A stretch of DNA of 64,000 bases from an uncultured Burkholderiales bacterium (GTDB taxonomy: Bacteria > Pseudomonadota > Gammaproteobacteria > Burkholderiales > Burkholderiaceae). Shown piece after piece: positions 43,973 through 51,154 of the stretch; position 1 is the stretch's first letter; each line of letters opens with the position of its first letter. The stretch spans positions 62,001 through 126,000 of the forward strand of contig CAMLJY010000004.1 in NCBI GenBank assembly GCA_946480465.1. The letters are read 5' to 3'. The position numbers were made by a program, and so were the translations under genes. Under the pieces are notes generated by a model that was given only the letters and a program-made list of their open reading frames with translations, did no database searches and had not been told where the DNA came from.

Positions 43973-45010
43973 ATGTTCAAGGACCTGCCCCTGTGGGCCA
44001 ACCTGGCCGCCCTGGCCGCGGCCGCCGTGGCCGTCTGGTGGGCGGGCGCCGGGCTGGCGCGGCATGCCGACGCGCTGGCGCGCAAGACCGGCATCGGCCA
44101 GGCCGTGGTGGGCATGCTGCTGCTGGGCGGCATCACTTCGCTGCCGGAGCTGGCGGTGGCGGTGACCGCGACGCTGCATGACGCGCCCCTGCTCACCGTC
44201 AACGACATCCTCGGCAGCGCGGCGATCAACGTCGTCATCCTGGCGCTGGCCGACGCCCGCTACGGCCGCGGCGCCCTCACGGCCACGCCGGGCCATCCGC
44301 AGGTGCTGCTGCAGGGCGCGCTGTCCGTCGTGCTGCTGTTGCTGACCGCGGCGGCCGTGGTGGCGGGGGACCGCATGGTGATCGGCGTGGGCGCGTGGAG
44401 CTGGGTGCTGCTGGCCGGCTATGCGGTGTCGGTGCGCATGGTGTCGCGTTCGGCGCACATGCATTCCTGGGTGCCGGATCCCGACGGACCGCATCACGAC
44501 GCGCCGCGCGATGCCGGAAAATCCCGCGAACCCGAGGCCTCGCGCGCACGGCTGGTGGGGCGCATCGCGGTGCGCGGCGCCGTGATCCTGGCCGCCGGCT
44601 TCGTGCTGGCCCAGAGCGCTGAGGGCATCGCCGAGCAGAGCGGCCTGGGCAACAGCTTCGTCGGCGCCGTGCTGCTGGGCCTGTGCACCTCGCTGCCCGA
44701 GGTGAGCACCGTGCTCGCCGCGGTGAAGCTGGGCCGCTACGAAATGGCGATAGGCGACGTGTTCGGCACCAACCTGTTCAACGTGACGATCATCGTGCTG
44801 GTCGATGCCATCCACGGCGGCCCGCCGGTGCTGCAGGTGGCGGGTGCGTTCGGCGCCTTCGCGGCGCTGCTGGCGGCGCTGCTCACGCTGCTGTTCATCG
44901 CTGGCGTCATCGAACGCCGGGATCGCACGCTGTGGCGCATGGGGGCCGATTCGCTGGCGGCGCTGGCGGTGTACGCCGCCGGCCTGGCCGTGCTGTACCG
45001 GCTGCGTTGA
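43973..45010 (+). CDS. sodium/calcium exchanger (CaCA family)
   Basis: A 345-aa membrane protein with two inverted alpha-repeats typical of CaCA exchangers: GGITSLPELAVAVTA in the first half and GLCTSLPEVSTVLAAV in the second, each followed by an acidic loop and a helix with N (LGSAAINVVIL, FGTNLFNVTIIVL). These motifs hold the ion-binding Glu/Ser/Asn. About ten helices, with a charged His/Asp-rich loop in the middle (DPDGPHHDAP). It exchanges Ca2+ or K+ for Na+ or H+. The start at 43973 leads directly into the first helix. Confidence 0.8.
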   Translation: MFKDLPLWANLAALAAAAVAVWWAGAGLARHADALARKTGIGQAVVGMLLLGGITSLPELAVAVTATLHDAPLLTVNDILGSAAINVVILALADARYGRGALTATPGHPQVLLQGALSVVLLLLTAAAVVAGDRMVIGVGAWSWVLLAGYAVSVRMVSRSAHMHSWVPDPDGPHHDAPRDAGKSREPEASRARLVGRIAVRGAVILAAGFVLAQSAEGIAEQSGLGNSFVGAVLLGLCTSLPEVSTVLAAVKLGRYEMAIGDVFGTNLFNVTIIVLVDAIHGGPPVLQVAGAFGAFAALLAALLTLLFIAGVIERRDRTLWRMGADSLAALAVYAAGLAVLYRLR

Positions 45011-45045
45011 CGGGCGGGGCCCGCCGCCCGGGCGGCGCGCCGGCC

Positions 45046-46311
45046 CTACGCGATGAGGAAGGCGATCACCGCCACCAGCGTCGGGGCCAGGGCCCCGAGC
45101 AGCAGCCCGCCCGCGCCGATGGACTCGTCGGCGAAGCCGCGCTTGAGCAGGGCGACGCCGGCCGGGTTCGGCGCGTTCGCGATGACGGTGAGCCCGCCGC
45201 CGGCCACCGCGCCGGCGACCAGCATGTACTTCGCTTCGTTGCTGATGCCGCTGATCTGCGAGCCCAGGTAGGTCAGCGCCGCGTTGTCGGTGATGGCGGT
45301 GAGGCCCAGCGCGCCGAAGAACAGCGCCACCGGCTCCAGGCTGGAGACGATGGGCTGCAGCCACCACCGCTGCAGGCCGCCCAGCACGACGAGTCCGGCA
45401 AGGAAGAAGGCCACCAGCAGCGATTCCTTGATGATCAGCGGGTTCTGGTGGCGCTCGTAGGCCTGGGAGAAGCCGAGGAACAGCAGGAACACGCCGAGGA
45501 AGGCGACCGGGTGGTGGGCCAGCAGCACCACCGCCGCCAGCAGCACCACGTGCACCGCCGCGATCGGCCACGGCACCGGGGGCCGATCGGACCCCGGCGC
45601 GGCCGCGGGCGCGGCCCCGGCCTGCAGGTGGCGGCGCAGCACGAAGGCCGCCGCGCTCGCGTTGACGACGACCGCGATCGCCGCCTTCCAGCCGAAGGAC
45701 GCGAACATGAAGGCGCTGTCCCACTGCCAGACGGAGGCCACCATCAGCACCGGCGGCGCGGCGTAGGAGGTGAGCGTGCCCCCGATCGACACGTTGACGA
45801 ACAGCACGCCGAGCGCGAAGTACTTGACCCCTTCGGGCAGTTCGGGCCGGAAGACGATGGGCGCCAGCATCAGCGCGGCGATCGTCATCGCCGCGGGCTC
45901 GGTGACCAGCGACCCCATCAGCGGCACGGCGGCCAGGCCCAGCCAGGCGGTCGCGAGCGGCGTCGGGATGGGCGCCAGCCGTGCGATGGCCTGCACCGAG
46001 TTCAGGACGGTCGCCGAGATCGGCCTCGAGGCGGCGATGACCATCACGACGAAGACGAACAGCGGCTCGGTGTAGTTGCGCGATTCGGCGTAGGCAAGCG
46101 CCTCCTGGCCGTTGCTGACGAGCGCCATCGTGAGCACCAGCACCATGGCCCAGAAGCCGAAGACCACTTCGACCTCGCCGAGCAGGTGGAACAGGCCCGC
46201 GTGGCGGGGAAACCGATGCGCCAGCCGCTCGAACTGCTTGGTCGAGAAGGTGTGGAGCAGGGCGATGGCGAAGATCGCGCCGGCAATCAGGTCGATGGTG
46301 GAAGTGGGCAT
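45046..46311 (-). CDS. putative Na+/H+ antiporter (membrane protein)
   Basis: A 421-aa protein with about ten helices, resembling the Na+/H+ antiporter family with conserved SLVTEPAAMTIAAL and ALGLTAITDNAALTYLGS. The TEP and TDN motifs are those expected in ion-transporter families of the IT superfamily. GTLTSYAAPPVLMVASVW is also conserved. It is convergent with the CaCA exchanger (35-base gap). The start MPTSTID at 46311 was chosen because upstream codons are not membrane-like. Confidence 0.7.
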   Translation of the reverse strand: MPTSTIDLIAGAIFAIALLHTFSTKQFERLAHRFPRHAGLFHLLGEVEVVFGFWAMVLVLTMALVSNGQEALAYAESRNYTEPLFVFVVMVIAASRPISATVLNSVQAIARLAPIPTPLATAWLGLAAVPLMGSLVTEPAAMTIAALMLAPIVFRPELPEGVKYFALGVLFVNVSIGGTLTSYAAPPVLMVASVWQWDSAFMFASFGWKAAIAVVVNASAAAFVLRRHLQAGAAPAAAPGSDRPPVPWPIAAVHVVLLAAVVLLAHHPVAFLGVFLLFLGFSQAYERHQNPLIIKESLLVAFFLAGLVVLGGLQRWWLQPIVSSLEPVALFFGALGLTAITDNAALTYLGSQISGISNEAKYMLVAGAVAGGGLTVIANAPNPAGVALLKRGFADESIGAGGLLLGALAPTLVAVIAFLIA

Positions 46312-46446
46312 GCGAAAGGCGGTCGAGGCAAGGCTGCGTGGCGGCCCGACCAGCGCATCAACCTGCCACACCCCCATGGCGTGGCACCCGGGCGCGGAGT
46401 CTACTGGACAGGCCGTCCCGTTCGTCCGCGCGGTGCTCGGCAGGCT

Positions 46447-46776
46447 TCAGGCGGAAGCCATGCGCTTGCACTCCTCGGCGCATCGGCGGCAGGCCTGCGC
46501 GCAGGCCTGGCAGTGCTGGTGCTCGTGCCGCGCGCACTCGTCGCCGCAGGCCTGGCACACCTGGGCGCACAACTGGCACAGCGGCTCGGCGAACTCGCTG
46601 CCGCGTGCCATGTACCCGGCCGCCATCCGGCAGATGGCGGCACAGTCGATGTCGAGCGCGATGCAGCGGGCCATCGCCTTCACGTCCTGCTCGCGCAGGC
46701 AGGCGGTGGCGCAGTGGTCGCAGGCGTCCGCGCAGGCGTTGCACGCTTCGACGCAGGCTTGGTGGATCTGGTGCAT
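46447..46776 (-). CDS. Cys-rich four-helix copper-storage-like protein
   Basis: A 109-aa cytosolic protein with 18 or so Cys in helical spacing, as in Csp/DUF326 proteins: CVEACNACADACDHCATAC, CQLCAQVCQACGDECARH and CQACAQACRRCAEEC. The Cys line a four-helix bundle that binds many Cu(I) ions. There is no Tat or Sec signal, so it is a cytosolic (Csp3-like) type. A good ribosome site (GAAGGAGAAG) precedes the start at 46776. It fits with the copper efflux genes at 55-64 kb. Confidence 0.85.
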   Translation of the reverse strand: MHQIHQACVEACNACADACDHCATACLREQDVKAMARCIALDIDCAAICRMAAGYMARGSEFAEPLCQLCAQVCQACGDECARHEHQHCQACAQACRRCAEECKRMASA

Positions 46777-46867
46777 GGACTTCTCCTTCGAGAGGTGGCA
46801 GGGGCCCGCCGCGGGCCGTCAATGCGGCCCGGCGGACGGAGGGCCAAGGCCGGTTCCGGCCTGACGG

Positions 46868-46934
46868 CCATCGGGCGCGTCCCGGCGGCCTTGGTTCCGG
46901 CCTGCTGGGCAAGGCCGGAGCCCGCGCCCGATGG
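46868..46934. repeat. nested inverted repeat
   Basis: CCATCGGGCGCG (46868-46879) pairs with CGCGCCCGATGG (46923-46934). Inside, GGCCTTG (46887-46893) pairs with CAAGGCC (46910-46916). The element lies between the tctA stop and the start of the copper-storage gene. It could stabilise or end the tctA transcript; it has no T-run. Confidence 0.5.
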
Positions 46935-46970
46935 TCCGCCGTGGCCGAGCAGCCGCGGCCGCGAGGCACC

Positions 46971-48476
46971 TCAGGCTTCCTGGAACGCCAGCTCCCGCTT
47001 GCTGCGCACCGCCGGCAGCGTCACGGCCACCAGCAGCAAGGCGGCGGCCACCAGCAGGCCGGCCGACAGCGGCCGCTGCGCGAAGGTGTTCCAGTCGCCG
47101 CGCGACAGCAGCAGCGCGCGGCGCAGGTTCTCTTCCATCATCGGCCCGAGGATGAAGCCCAGCAGCAGCGGCGCCGGCTCGCAGCGCAGGCGATAGAACG
47201 CGAAGCCGAGCACTGCGAACAGGGCCACCATGTAGACGTCGAAGGTATTGTTGTTGACCGAGTAGACGCCGATGCAGCAGAACGCCGCGATGGCGGGAAA
47301 CAGGAAGCGGTAGGGCACGGTGAGCAGGCGGATCCAGATGCCGATCAGGGGCAGGTTCAGGATCACCAGCATCAGGTTGCCGATCCACATCGATGCGATC
47401 AGGCCCCAGAACAGCTCGGGGTTGCTGGTCATCACCTGCGGCCCCGGCTGGATGCCCTTGATCGTCATCGCGCCGACCATCAGCGCCATCACCGCGTTCG
47501 GCGGAATGCCGAGGGTCAGCATCGGGATGAACGAGGTCTGGGCGCCGGCGTTGTTGGCCGATTCAGGCCCTGCCACGCCGCGGATGTCACCCTTGCCGAA
47601 CTGGCTGGACTGGCGCGCCAGCTTCTTCTCCAGCGTGTACGCGGCGAAGGACGACAGCAGCGAGCCGCCCCCCGGCAGGACGCCCAGCAGCGAACCCAGC
47701 GCCGTGCCGCGCAGCACGGCGGGGGCGGCGAGGCGGAAATCCTCGCGCGTCGGCCACAGGCCCTTCACGTCCTTGGTGAACACCTCGCGCTGCTCCGCGG
47801 GGCGGCCCAGGTTGGCGATGATCTCGGCGAAGCCGAAGAGGCCCATGGCCAGTGCCACGACGCTCACACCGTCCGTTAGCTCCGGAATGTCGAAGCTGTA
47901 GCGCGGCACGCCGGAGATGACGTCGGTGTTCACCTGCCCGATCAGCAGGCCGAGCAGGATCATCGCCACCGCCTTGATCAGCGAGCCGGAGGCCAGCACC
48001 ACCGCGCCGATGAGGCCCAGCACCATCAGGGAGAAATACTCCGCCGGACCGAACTGGAAGGCCAGTTCGGTCAGCGGTGGCGCGAAGGCGGCGATGACCA
48101 GCGTGGCCACCGTGCCCGCGAAGAAGGACCCCAGGCCCGCGGCGGCCAGCGCCGGTCCCGCGCGGCCGCTGCGGGCCATCTGGTAGCCGTCGATGGCGGT
48201 GACGACCGAGGCCGATTCGCCCGGCACGTTGATCAGGATGGCGGTCGTGGAGCCGCCGTACTGCGAGCCGTAGTAGATGCCCGCCAGCATGACCAGCGCC
48301 GGCGTCGCGTCGAGCGAATAGATCGACGGCAGCAGCATCGCGATGGTGGTCACGGAGCCGAGGCCGGGCAGCACGCCGATCAGCGTGCCCAGCAGGCAGC
48401 CCATGAAGGCATACAGCAGGTTCTGCAGCGACAGCGCCGTTTGCAGGCCGAGGGCGAGGTTCTCGATCATTTCCAT
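46971..48476 (-). CDS. tctA: tripartite tricarboxylate transporter, large permease TctA
   Basis: A 501-aa membrane protein with about twelve helices. It is recognised by GVLPGLGSVTTIAMLLPSIY near the N-terminus, GIYYGSQYGGSTTAILINVP and GVLPGGGSLLSSFAAYTLEK, the typical TctA loop. It imports citrate or other carboxylates with sodium or proton. No TctC binding protein is in the window; in Burkholderiales such proteins are often encoded elsewhere. It follows tctB by 7 bases. Confidence 0.9.
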   Translation of the reverse strand: MEMIENLALGLQTALSLQNLLYAFMGCLLGTLIGVLPGLGSVTTIAMLLPSIYSLDATPALVMLAGIYYGSQYGGSTTAILINVPGESASVVTAIDGYQMARSGRAGPALAAAGLGSFFAGTVATLVIAAFAPPLTELAFQFGPAEYFSLMVLGLIGAVVLASGSLIKAVAMILLGLLIGQVNTDVISGVPRYSFDIPELTDGVSVVALAMGLFGFAEIIANLGRPAEQREVFTKDVKGLWPTREDFRLAAPAVLRGTALGSLLGVLPGGGSLLSSFAAYTLEKKLARQSSQFGKGDIRGVAGPESANNAGAQTSFIPMLTLGIPPNAVMALMVGAMTIKGIQPGPQVMTSNPELFWGLIASMWIGNLMLVILNLPLIGIWIRLLTVPYRFLFPAIAAFCCIGVYSVNNNTFDVYMVALFAVLGFAFYRLRCEPAPLLLGFILGPMMEENLRRALLLSRGDWNTFAQRPLSAGLLVAAALLLVAVTLPAVRSKRELAFQEA

Positions 48477-48483
48477 GGCTGCC

Positions 48484-48942
48484 TCACGACATGAACGCCG
48501 GCCACACGGGGATGGTCAGCTGCAGTCCCTTGATGAACACGGCCCACGATCCGGCGGTGAGCACGAGGCAGTTCAGCAGCACTTCGCGCCAGCGGAACTG
48601 GTCCGACGCCGTGCTGATGACGATGATGAGCAGCGGCAGCGTCAAGGCCATGCCCAGCCGGGGCAAGGCCAGGCCGAACGCCACGATGGCGGCGACGACG
48701 ATCACCAGCGGCCGCCAGCGGATCGGGCCCATCGGCGCTGGCGCCGATGCACCGATCAGCGACTTGGCGGTGATCACGGTCCCCAGCAGGGCGAGCAGCA
48801 GGCCGAGCCCGAGCGGGAAGTAGCCGGGCCCGGGCCGAACGGAGCTGCCCATCGAGTAGTTCGAGGCCCCGATCGCGAACCCGGCGCCTGCCACGGCGAA
48901 CAGGAGGCCGGACCAGAAGTCTTCGCGGTTTCTCGCACGCAT
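48484..48942 (-). CDS. tctB: tripartite tricarboxylate transporter, small permease TctB
   Basis: A 152-aa protein with four helices (GLLFAVAGAGFAIGASNYSM, GLGLLLALLGTVITAKSLIG, PLVIVVAAIVAFGLALPRLG, LLNCLVLTAGSWAVFIKGLQ), as in TctB. It pairs with TctA in the membrane. An operator-like motif (48962-48976) sits 19 bases before the start codon. Confidence 0.85.
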   Translation of the reverse strand: MRARNREDFWSGLLFAVAGAGFAIGASNYSMGSSVRPGPGYFPLGLGLLLALLGTVITAKSLIGASAPAPMGPIRWRPLVIVVAAIVAFGLALPRLGMALTLPLLIIVISTASDQFRWREVLLNCLVLTAGSWAVFIKGLQLTIPVWPAFMS

Positions 48943-48961
48943 GATGTTGCCCTCTCAATTG

Positions 48962-48976
48962 ATTTGCACAAATGTA
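48962..48976. promoter_or_regulatory. operator-like site 1 (tctBA)
   Basis: ATTTGCACAAATGTA. The first 12 bases form a perfect palindrome (ATTTG-CA-CAAAT). It lies 19 bases before the tctB start and shares ACAAATGT with sites at 49093 and 50160 and most bases with 54405. It is a probable binding site of the MarR protein encoded at 54466-54993. Confidence 0.55.
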
Positions 48977-49092
48977 GAAAGGGGGGCGCGCGGAGCGCAT
49001 GCGTACTTCCCGCACAGGGGCCTTTGGATTCGCGCGGGTTTCGCCTCCGGCGCGCGAACCCATCCGGGGCGCGCGGCCGGGCGCGGCACTGC

Positions 49093-49108
49093 ATTGTGAC
49101 AAATGTAT
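49093..49108. promoter_or_regulatory. operator-like site 2 with -10-like TATACT
   Basis: ATTGTGACAAATGTAT shares ACAAATGT with sites 1 and 3. It overlaps TATACT (49106-49111), a good -10 hexamer on the plus strand; the -35 is weak. The site could control the short transcript that ends in the terminator at 49158-49187. Confidence 0.5.
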
Positions 49109-49111
49109 ACT

Positions 49112-49187
49112 TCTGCAGTCGCAGTTTGCCTGGCGGCGAACCGCGGCACAGGAGTTCGGGGGCCTCTTCGGAGGCCCCCTTTTTTTT
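49112..49187 (+). ncRNA. candidate small RNA
   Basis: A transcript starting a few bases after TATACT (49106-49111) and ending at the strong terminator would be about 70-75 nt. No convincing protein frame lies within it, and both flanking genes are on the minus strand, so a plus-strand terminator has no other user. The 5' part, TCTGCAGTCGCAGTTTGCC, is open sequence that could pair with targets. Exact ends are not known. Confidence 0.45.
49158..49187 (+). terminator. intrinsic terminator, UUCG tetraloop
   Basis: GGGGGCCTC (49158-49166), loop TTCG, GAGGCCCCC (49171-49179), then eight T (49180-49187). It is a perfect 9-bp stem with the very stable UUCG loop. The T-run is on the plus-strand side only, so it stops plus-strand transcripts. 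Confidence 0.9.
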
Positions 49188-49231
49188 CGCCCGGCCTCTC
49201 CCGGCCGGGCGCCGGGCGCAGCGCCGCGGCC

Positions 49232-50116
49232 TCAGGCCGGCTGCGCTTCCTCCGCCAGCGCGGTGCGTCCGGCGTAGACGGTGAGGTGCGGGAACGGGAT
49301 CTCGACGCCGCGCCGATCGAAGGCTTCCTTGATCCGCTGCAGGAAGGCGCGGCGGACCGTCCACTGGGCCAGCGGGGCCACCTTGAACCGGCTGCGCAGC
49401 ACGACGGCGCTGTCGTCGAGACGCTCGACCCCGGCGATCTCCAGGTCATCGAGGATCAGCGGGGCGAGGGCTTCGTCCGCCCGCATCGCCGCACCCACCC
49501 CTCGGATGATGTCCAACGCTTCGTTCACGCTTTCGCGGTAGGCCACGCCGACGTCCATCACCGCGAAGGCAAAGCCGCGGCTCATGTTCGTGACGGTGGT
49601 GATGAGGTTGTTGGGAATGAAATGGACGTTGCCGTCGTAGTCGCGCAGGCGCACGTGCCGCAGCGTGATGTCCTCCACCAGGCCGCCGATGCCGGCCACG
49701 TTGACGACGTCGCCGGTGCGGATCTGGTCCTCGAACAGCAGGAAGAATCCGGTGAAGTAATCCTTCACCAGGCTCTGGGCGCCAAAGCCGATGGCCAGGC
49801 CCACCACCCCCGCCGCACCCAGGATGGGCGCCAGGGAAACGCCAACCTCGGCGAGCACCAGCATGACGGCGATGGCGCTGATGACGAGGGCCACCAGGTA
49901 GCGGATCACGCGGCCGAGCGTTTCCGCGCGGCGTGCCGCCTCGATGCCTTCCAGGCGCGCCTGGATGCGGATGCGCACGCCCCGCACGAGGCGCTGCAGC
50001 ACGGCGATGGCGATCCACGCCGCGGCCACGATCAGCACGATGCGGACAGCCGCCAGGGCCGGGCCGTACCACTGGTTCCAGTCCACGCCTGCGAGGTGTG
50101 TGAACAGCTCGCTCAT
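49232..50116 (-). CDS. small-conductance mechanosensitive channel, MscS family
   Basis: A 294-aa protein. Three N-terminal helices (the third, pore-lining one is GAAGVVGLAIGFGAQSLVKD) and the MscS beta domain (GDVVNVAGIGGLVEDITLRH, RDYDGNVHFIPNNLITTVTN) are followed by a C-terminal alpha/beta domain. It opens on membrane tension and releases solutes after hypo-osmotic shock. An operator-like site (50160-50174) lies 43 bases upstream. Confidence 0.9.
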   Translation of the reverse strand: MSELFTHLAGVDWNQWYGPALAAVRIVLIVAAAWIAIAVLQRLVRGVRIRIQARLEGIEAARRAETLGRVIRYLVALVISAIAVMLVLAEVGVSLAPILGAAGVVGLAIGFGAQSLVKDYFTGFFLLFEDQIRTGDVVNVAGIGGLVEDITLRHVRLRDYDGNVHFIPNNLITTVTNMSRGFAFAVMDVGVAYRESVNEALDIIRGVGAAMRADEALAPLILDDLEIAGVERLDDSAVVLRSRFKVAPLAQWTVRRAFLQRIKEAFDRRGVEIPFPHLTVYAGRTALAEEAQPA

Positions 50117-50159
50117 TCAGTCTCCGAGAGGGTCAAGATGCATGCCCGGACCATAATGC

Positions 50160-50174
50160 ATTTTCACAAATGTT
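50160..50174. promoter_or_regulatory. operator-like site 3 (mscS)
   Basis: ATTTTCACAAATGTT lies between the DUF5985 gene stop (50217) and the mscS start (50116). It differs from site 1 at two positions in the first 15 bases. It is probably in the mscS promoter. Confidence 0.5.
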
Positions 50175-50216
50175 CATCGCCGACCGACCGTGCCGAAGGG
50201 ATTCGGGCGGCCCGGC

Positions 50217-50492
50217 CTACCGCCGGCCGGGCCGGTTCTTGTCCCAGATCGCGAGCAGGATCAGCCCGTAGGTGACGAGGCGGACGAGGTAGTGCACCGG
50301 CGAGTCGTCCTCGTTCCACGAGTTGGTGAGCGCCATGTCGAAGCGGTTGACCGCCTCGATCCAGAACGCGAGCATGAAGAACAGAAAGAAGCGGTCGCGC
50401 GTGCTGAGCCAGTAGCGCAGGAAGAACAGGCCTGCGAAGAACGAGCCGATGGCGATGCCGCCCAGCAGCGTGTGGTTCAGGGGGTCGATCAC
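50217..50492 (-). CDS. DUF5985 membrane protein, second of pair
   Basis: A 91-aa protein with three helices (LLGGIAIGSFFAGLFFLRYW, RFFLFFMLAFWIEAVNRFDM and YLVRLVTYGLILLAIWDK), as in the DUF5985 family. The start overlaps the upstream DUF5985 gene closely (one-base gap to its stop). Function unknown. Confidence 0.75.
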   Translation of the reverse strand: MIDPLNHTLLGGIAIGSFFAGLFFLRYWLSTRDRFFLFFMLAFWIEAVNRFDMALTNSWNEDDSPVHYLVRLVTYGLILLAIWDKNRPGRR

Positions 50493-50493
50493 C

Positions 50494-50751
50494 TCAGTCG
50501 CCCTCCAGGATCAGCCCGGTCAGCAGCAGCATGACGGAGACCAGCGCGACGACGAGCCGCCAGGTCGAGAGGTCCGCCGCGGTCAGCACCAGCCTGTCCA
50601 GCACCAGCAGCACGTTGTTCACCGTGAGGCCGCCGAAGCACAGCGCGCTCCACAGCAGCATCCGGGCGTGGGTCTTCAGGTAGGCCCGCAGCAGCAGCCA
50701 CGCGCAGCAGCAGGCCGTGGCGGCACACAGGAAGTAGACGATCTTGGCCAC
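50494..50751 (-). CDS. DUF5985 membrane protein, first of pair
   Basis: An 85-aa protein with three helices (IVYFLCAATACCCAWLLLRA, MLLWSALCFGGLTVNNVLLV, RLVVALVSVMLLLTGLILEG). It is a paralogue of the next gene with the same N-ALCFGGL/AFWIEA-N arrangement. The start directly follows the winged-helix gene stop, so translation is probably coupled. Confidence 0.75.
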   Translation of the reverse strand: MAKIVYFLCAATACCCAWLLLRAYLKTHARMLLWSALCFGGLTVNNVLLVLDRLVLTAADLSTWRLVVALVSVMLLLTGLILEGD

Positions 50752-51117
50752 TCACCGGTCCCTTCTCAGCTTGAACGCGTCCGCGAACCGCTGGGCGGTG
50801 CGCTGGGTCGCGTCGTGGATGAGCTTCGTCACGCCGACGAGATCTTCGGCATAGGCCCGGGCCAGTGCGTCCAGCAGGCCGTCCAGCGCGGGGTTGCCCG
50901 GTTCGTAGCGGTACTGCCCTTCGTCGCAGCACAGCAGACCCGCGTCGCACAGCGATTGCAGCAGGTTCACCGCCACCTGCTCGGGGACGTAGAGCCGCGC
51001 GCCGACCTCGGCCGCGCTGCGCCGCTGGCCGGGCTGCGTATGCATCAGGAGCACGGCCTCCAGGTGCGGGACGGAGGGGATGCTGGTCAGGATGAAGCGC
51101 TTGAGGTCGGGAGACAT
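50752..51117 (-). CDS. winged-helix-like small protein
   Basis: A 121-aa protein with a winged-helix fold (LEAVLLMHTQPGQRRSAAEV, GARLYVPEQVAVNLLQSLCD, AGLLCCDEGQYRYEP) followed by a C-terminal helix with basic end (RFADAFKLRRDR). It could regulate the operon or act by protein contacts. The start MSPDLKRF at 51117 was chosen as it begins the fold. Confidence 0.6.
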   Translation of the reverse strand: MSPDLKRFILTSIPSVPHLEAVLLMHTQPGQRRSAAEVGARLYVPEQVAVNLLQSLCDAGLLCCDEGQYRYEPGNPALDGLLDALARAYAEDLVGVTKLIHDATQRTAQRFADAFKLRRDR

Positions 51118-51154
51118 GCTGCTCAGGGAGGCGCGGCGAGCGCGCACGGCTTCT

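Noticed and set aside
49125..49145. TGCCTGGCGGC resembles the 5' end of E. coli 5S rRNA
   Set aside because: Only 11 bases match, nothing of the remaining 5S sequence or fold follows, and Burkholderiales 5S rRNA starts differently.
48955..49231. TctC gene hidden upstream of tctB
   Set aside because: The interval is only 277 bases and holds the operators and the terminator; no periplasmic binding protein sequence is present.
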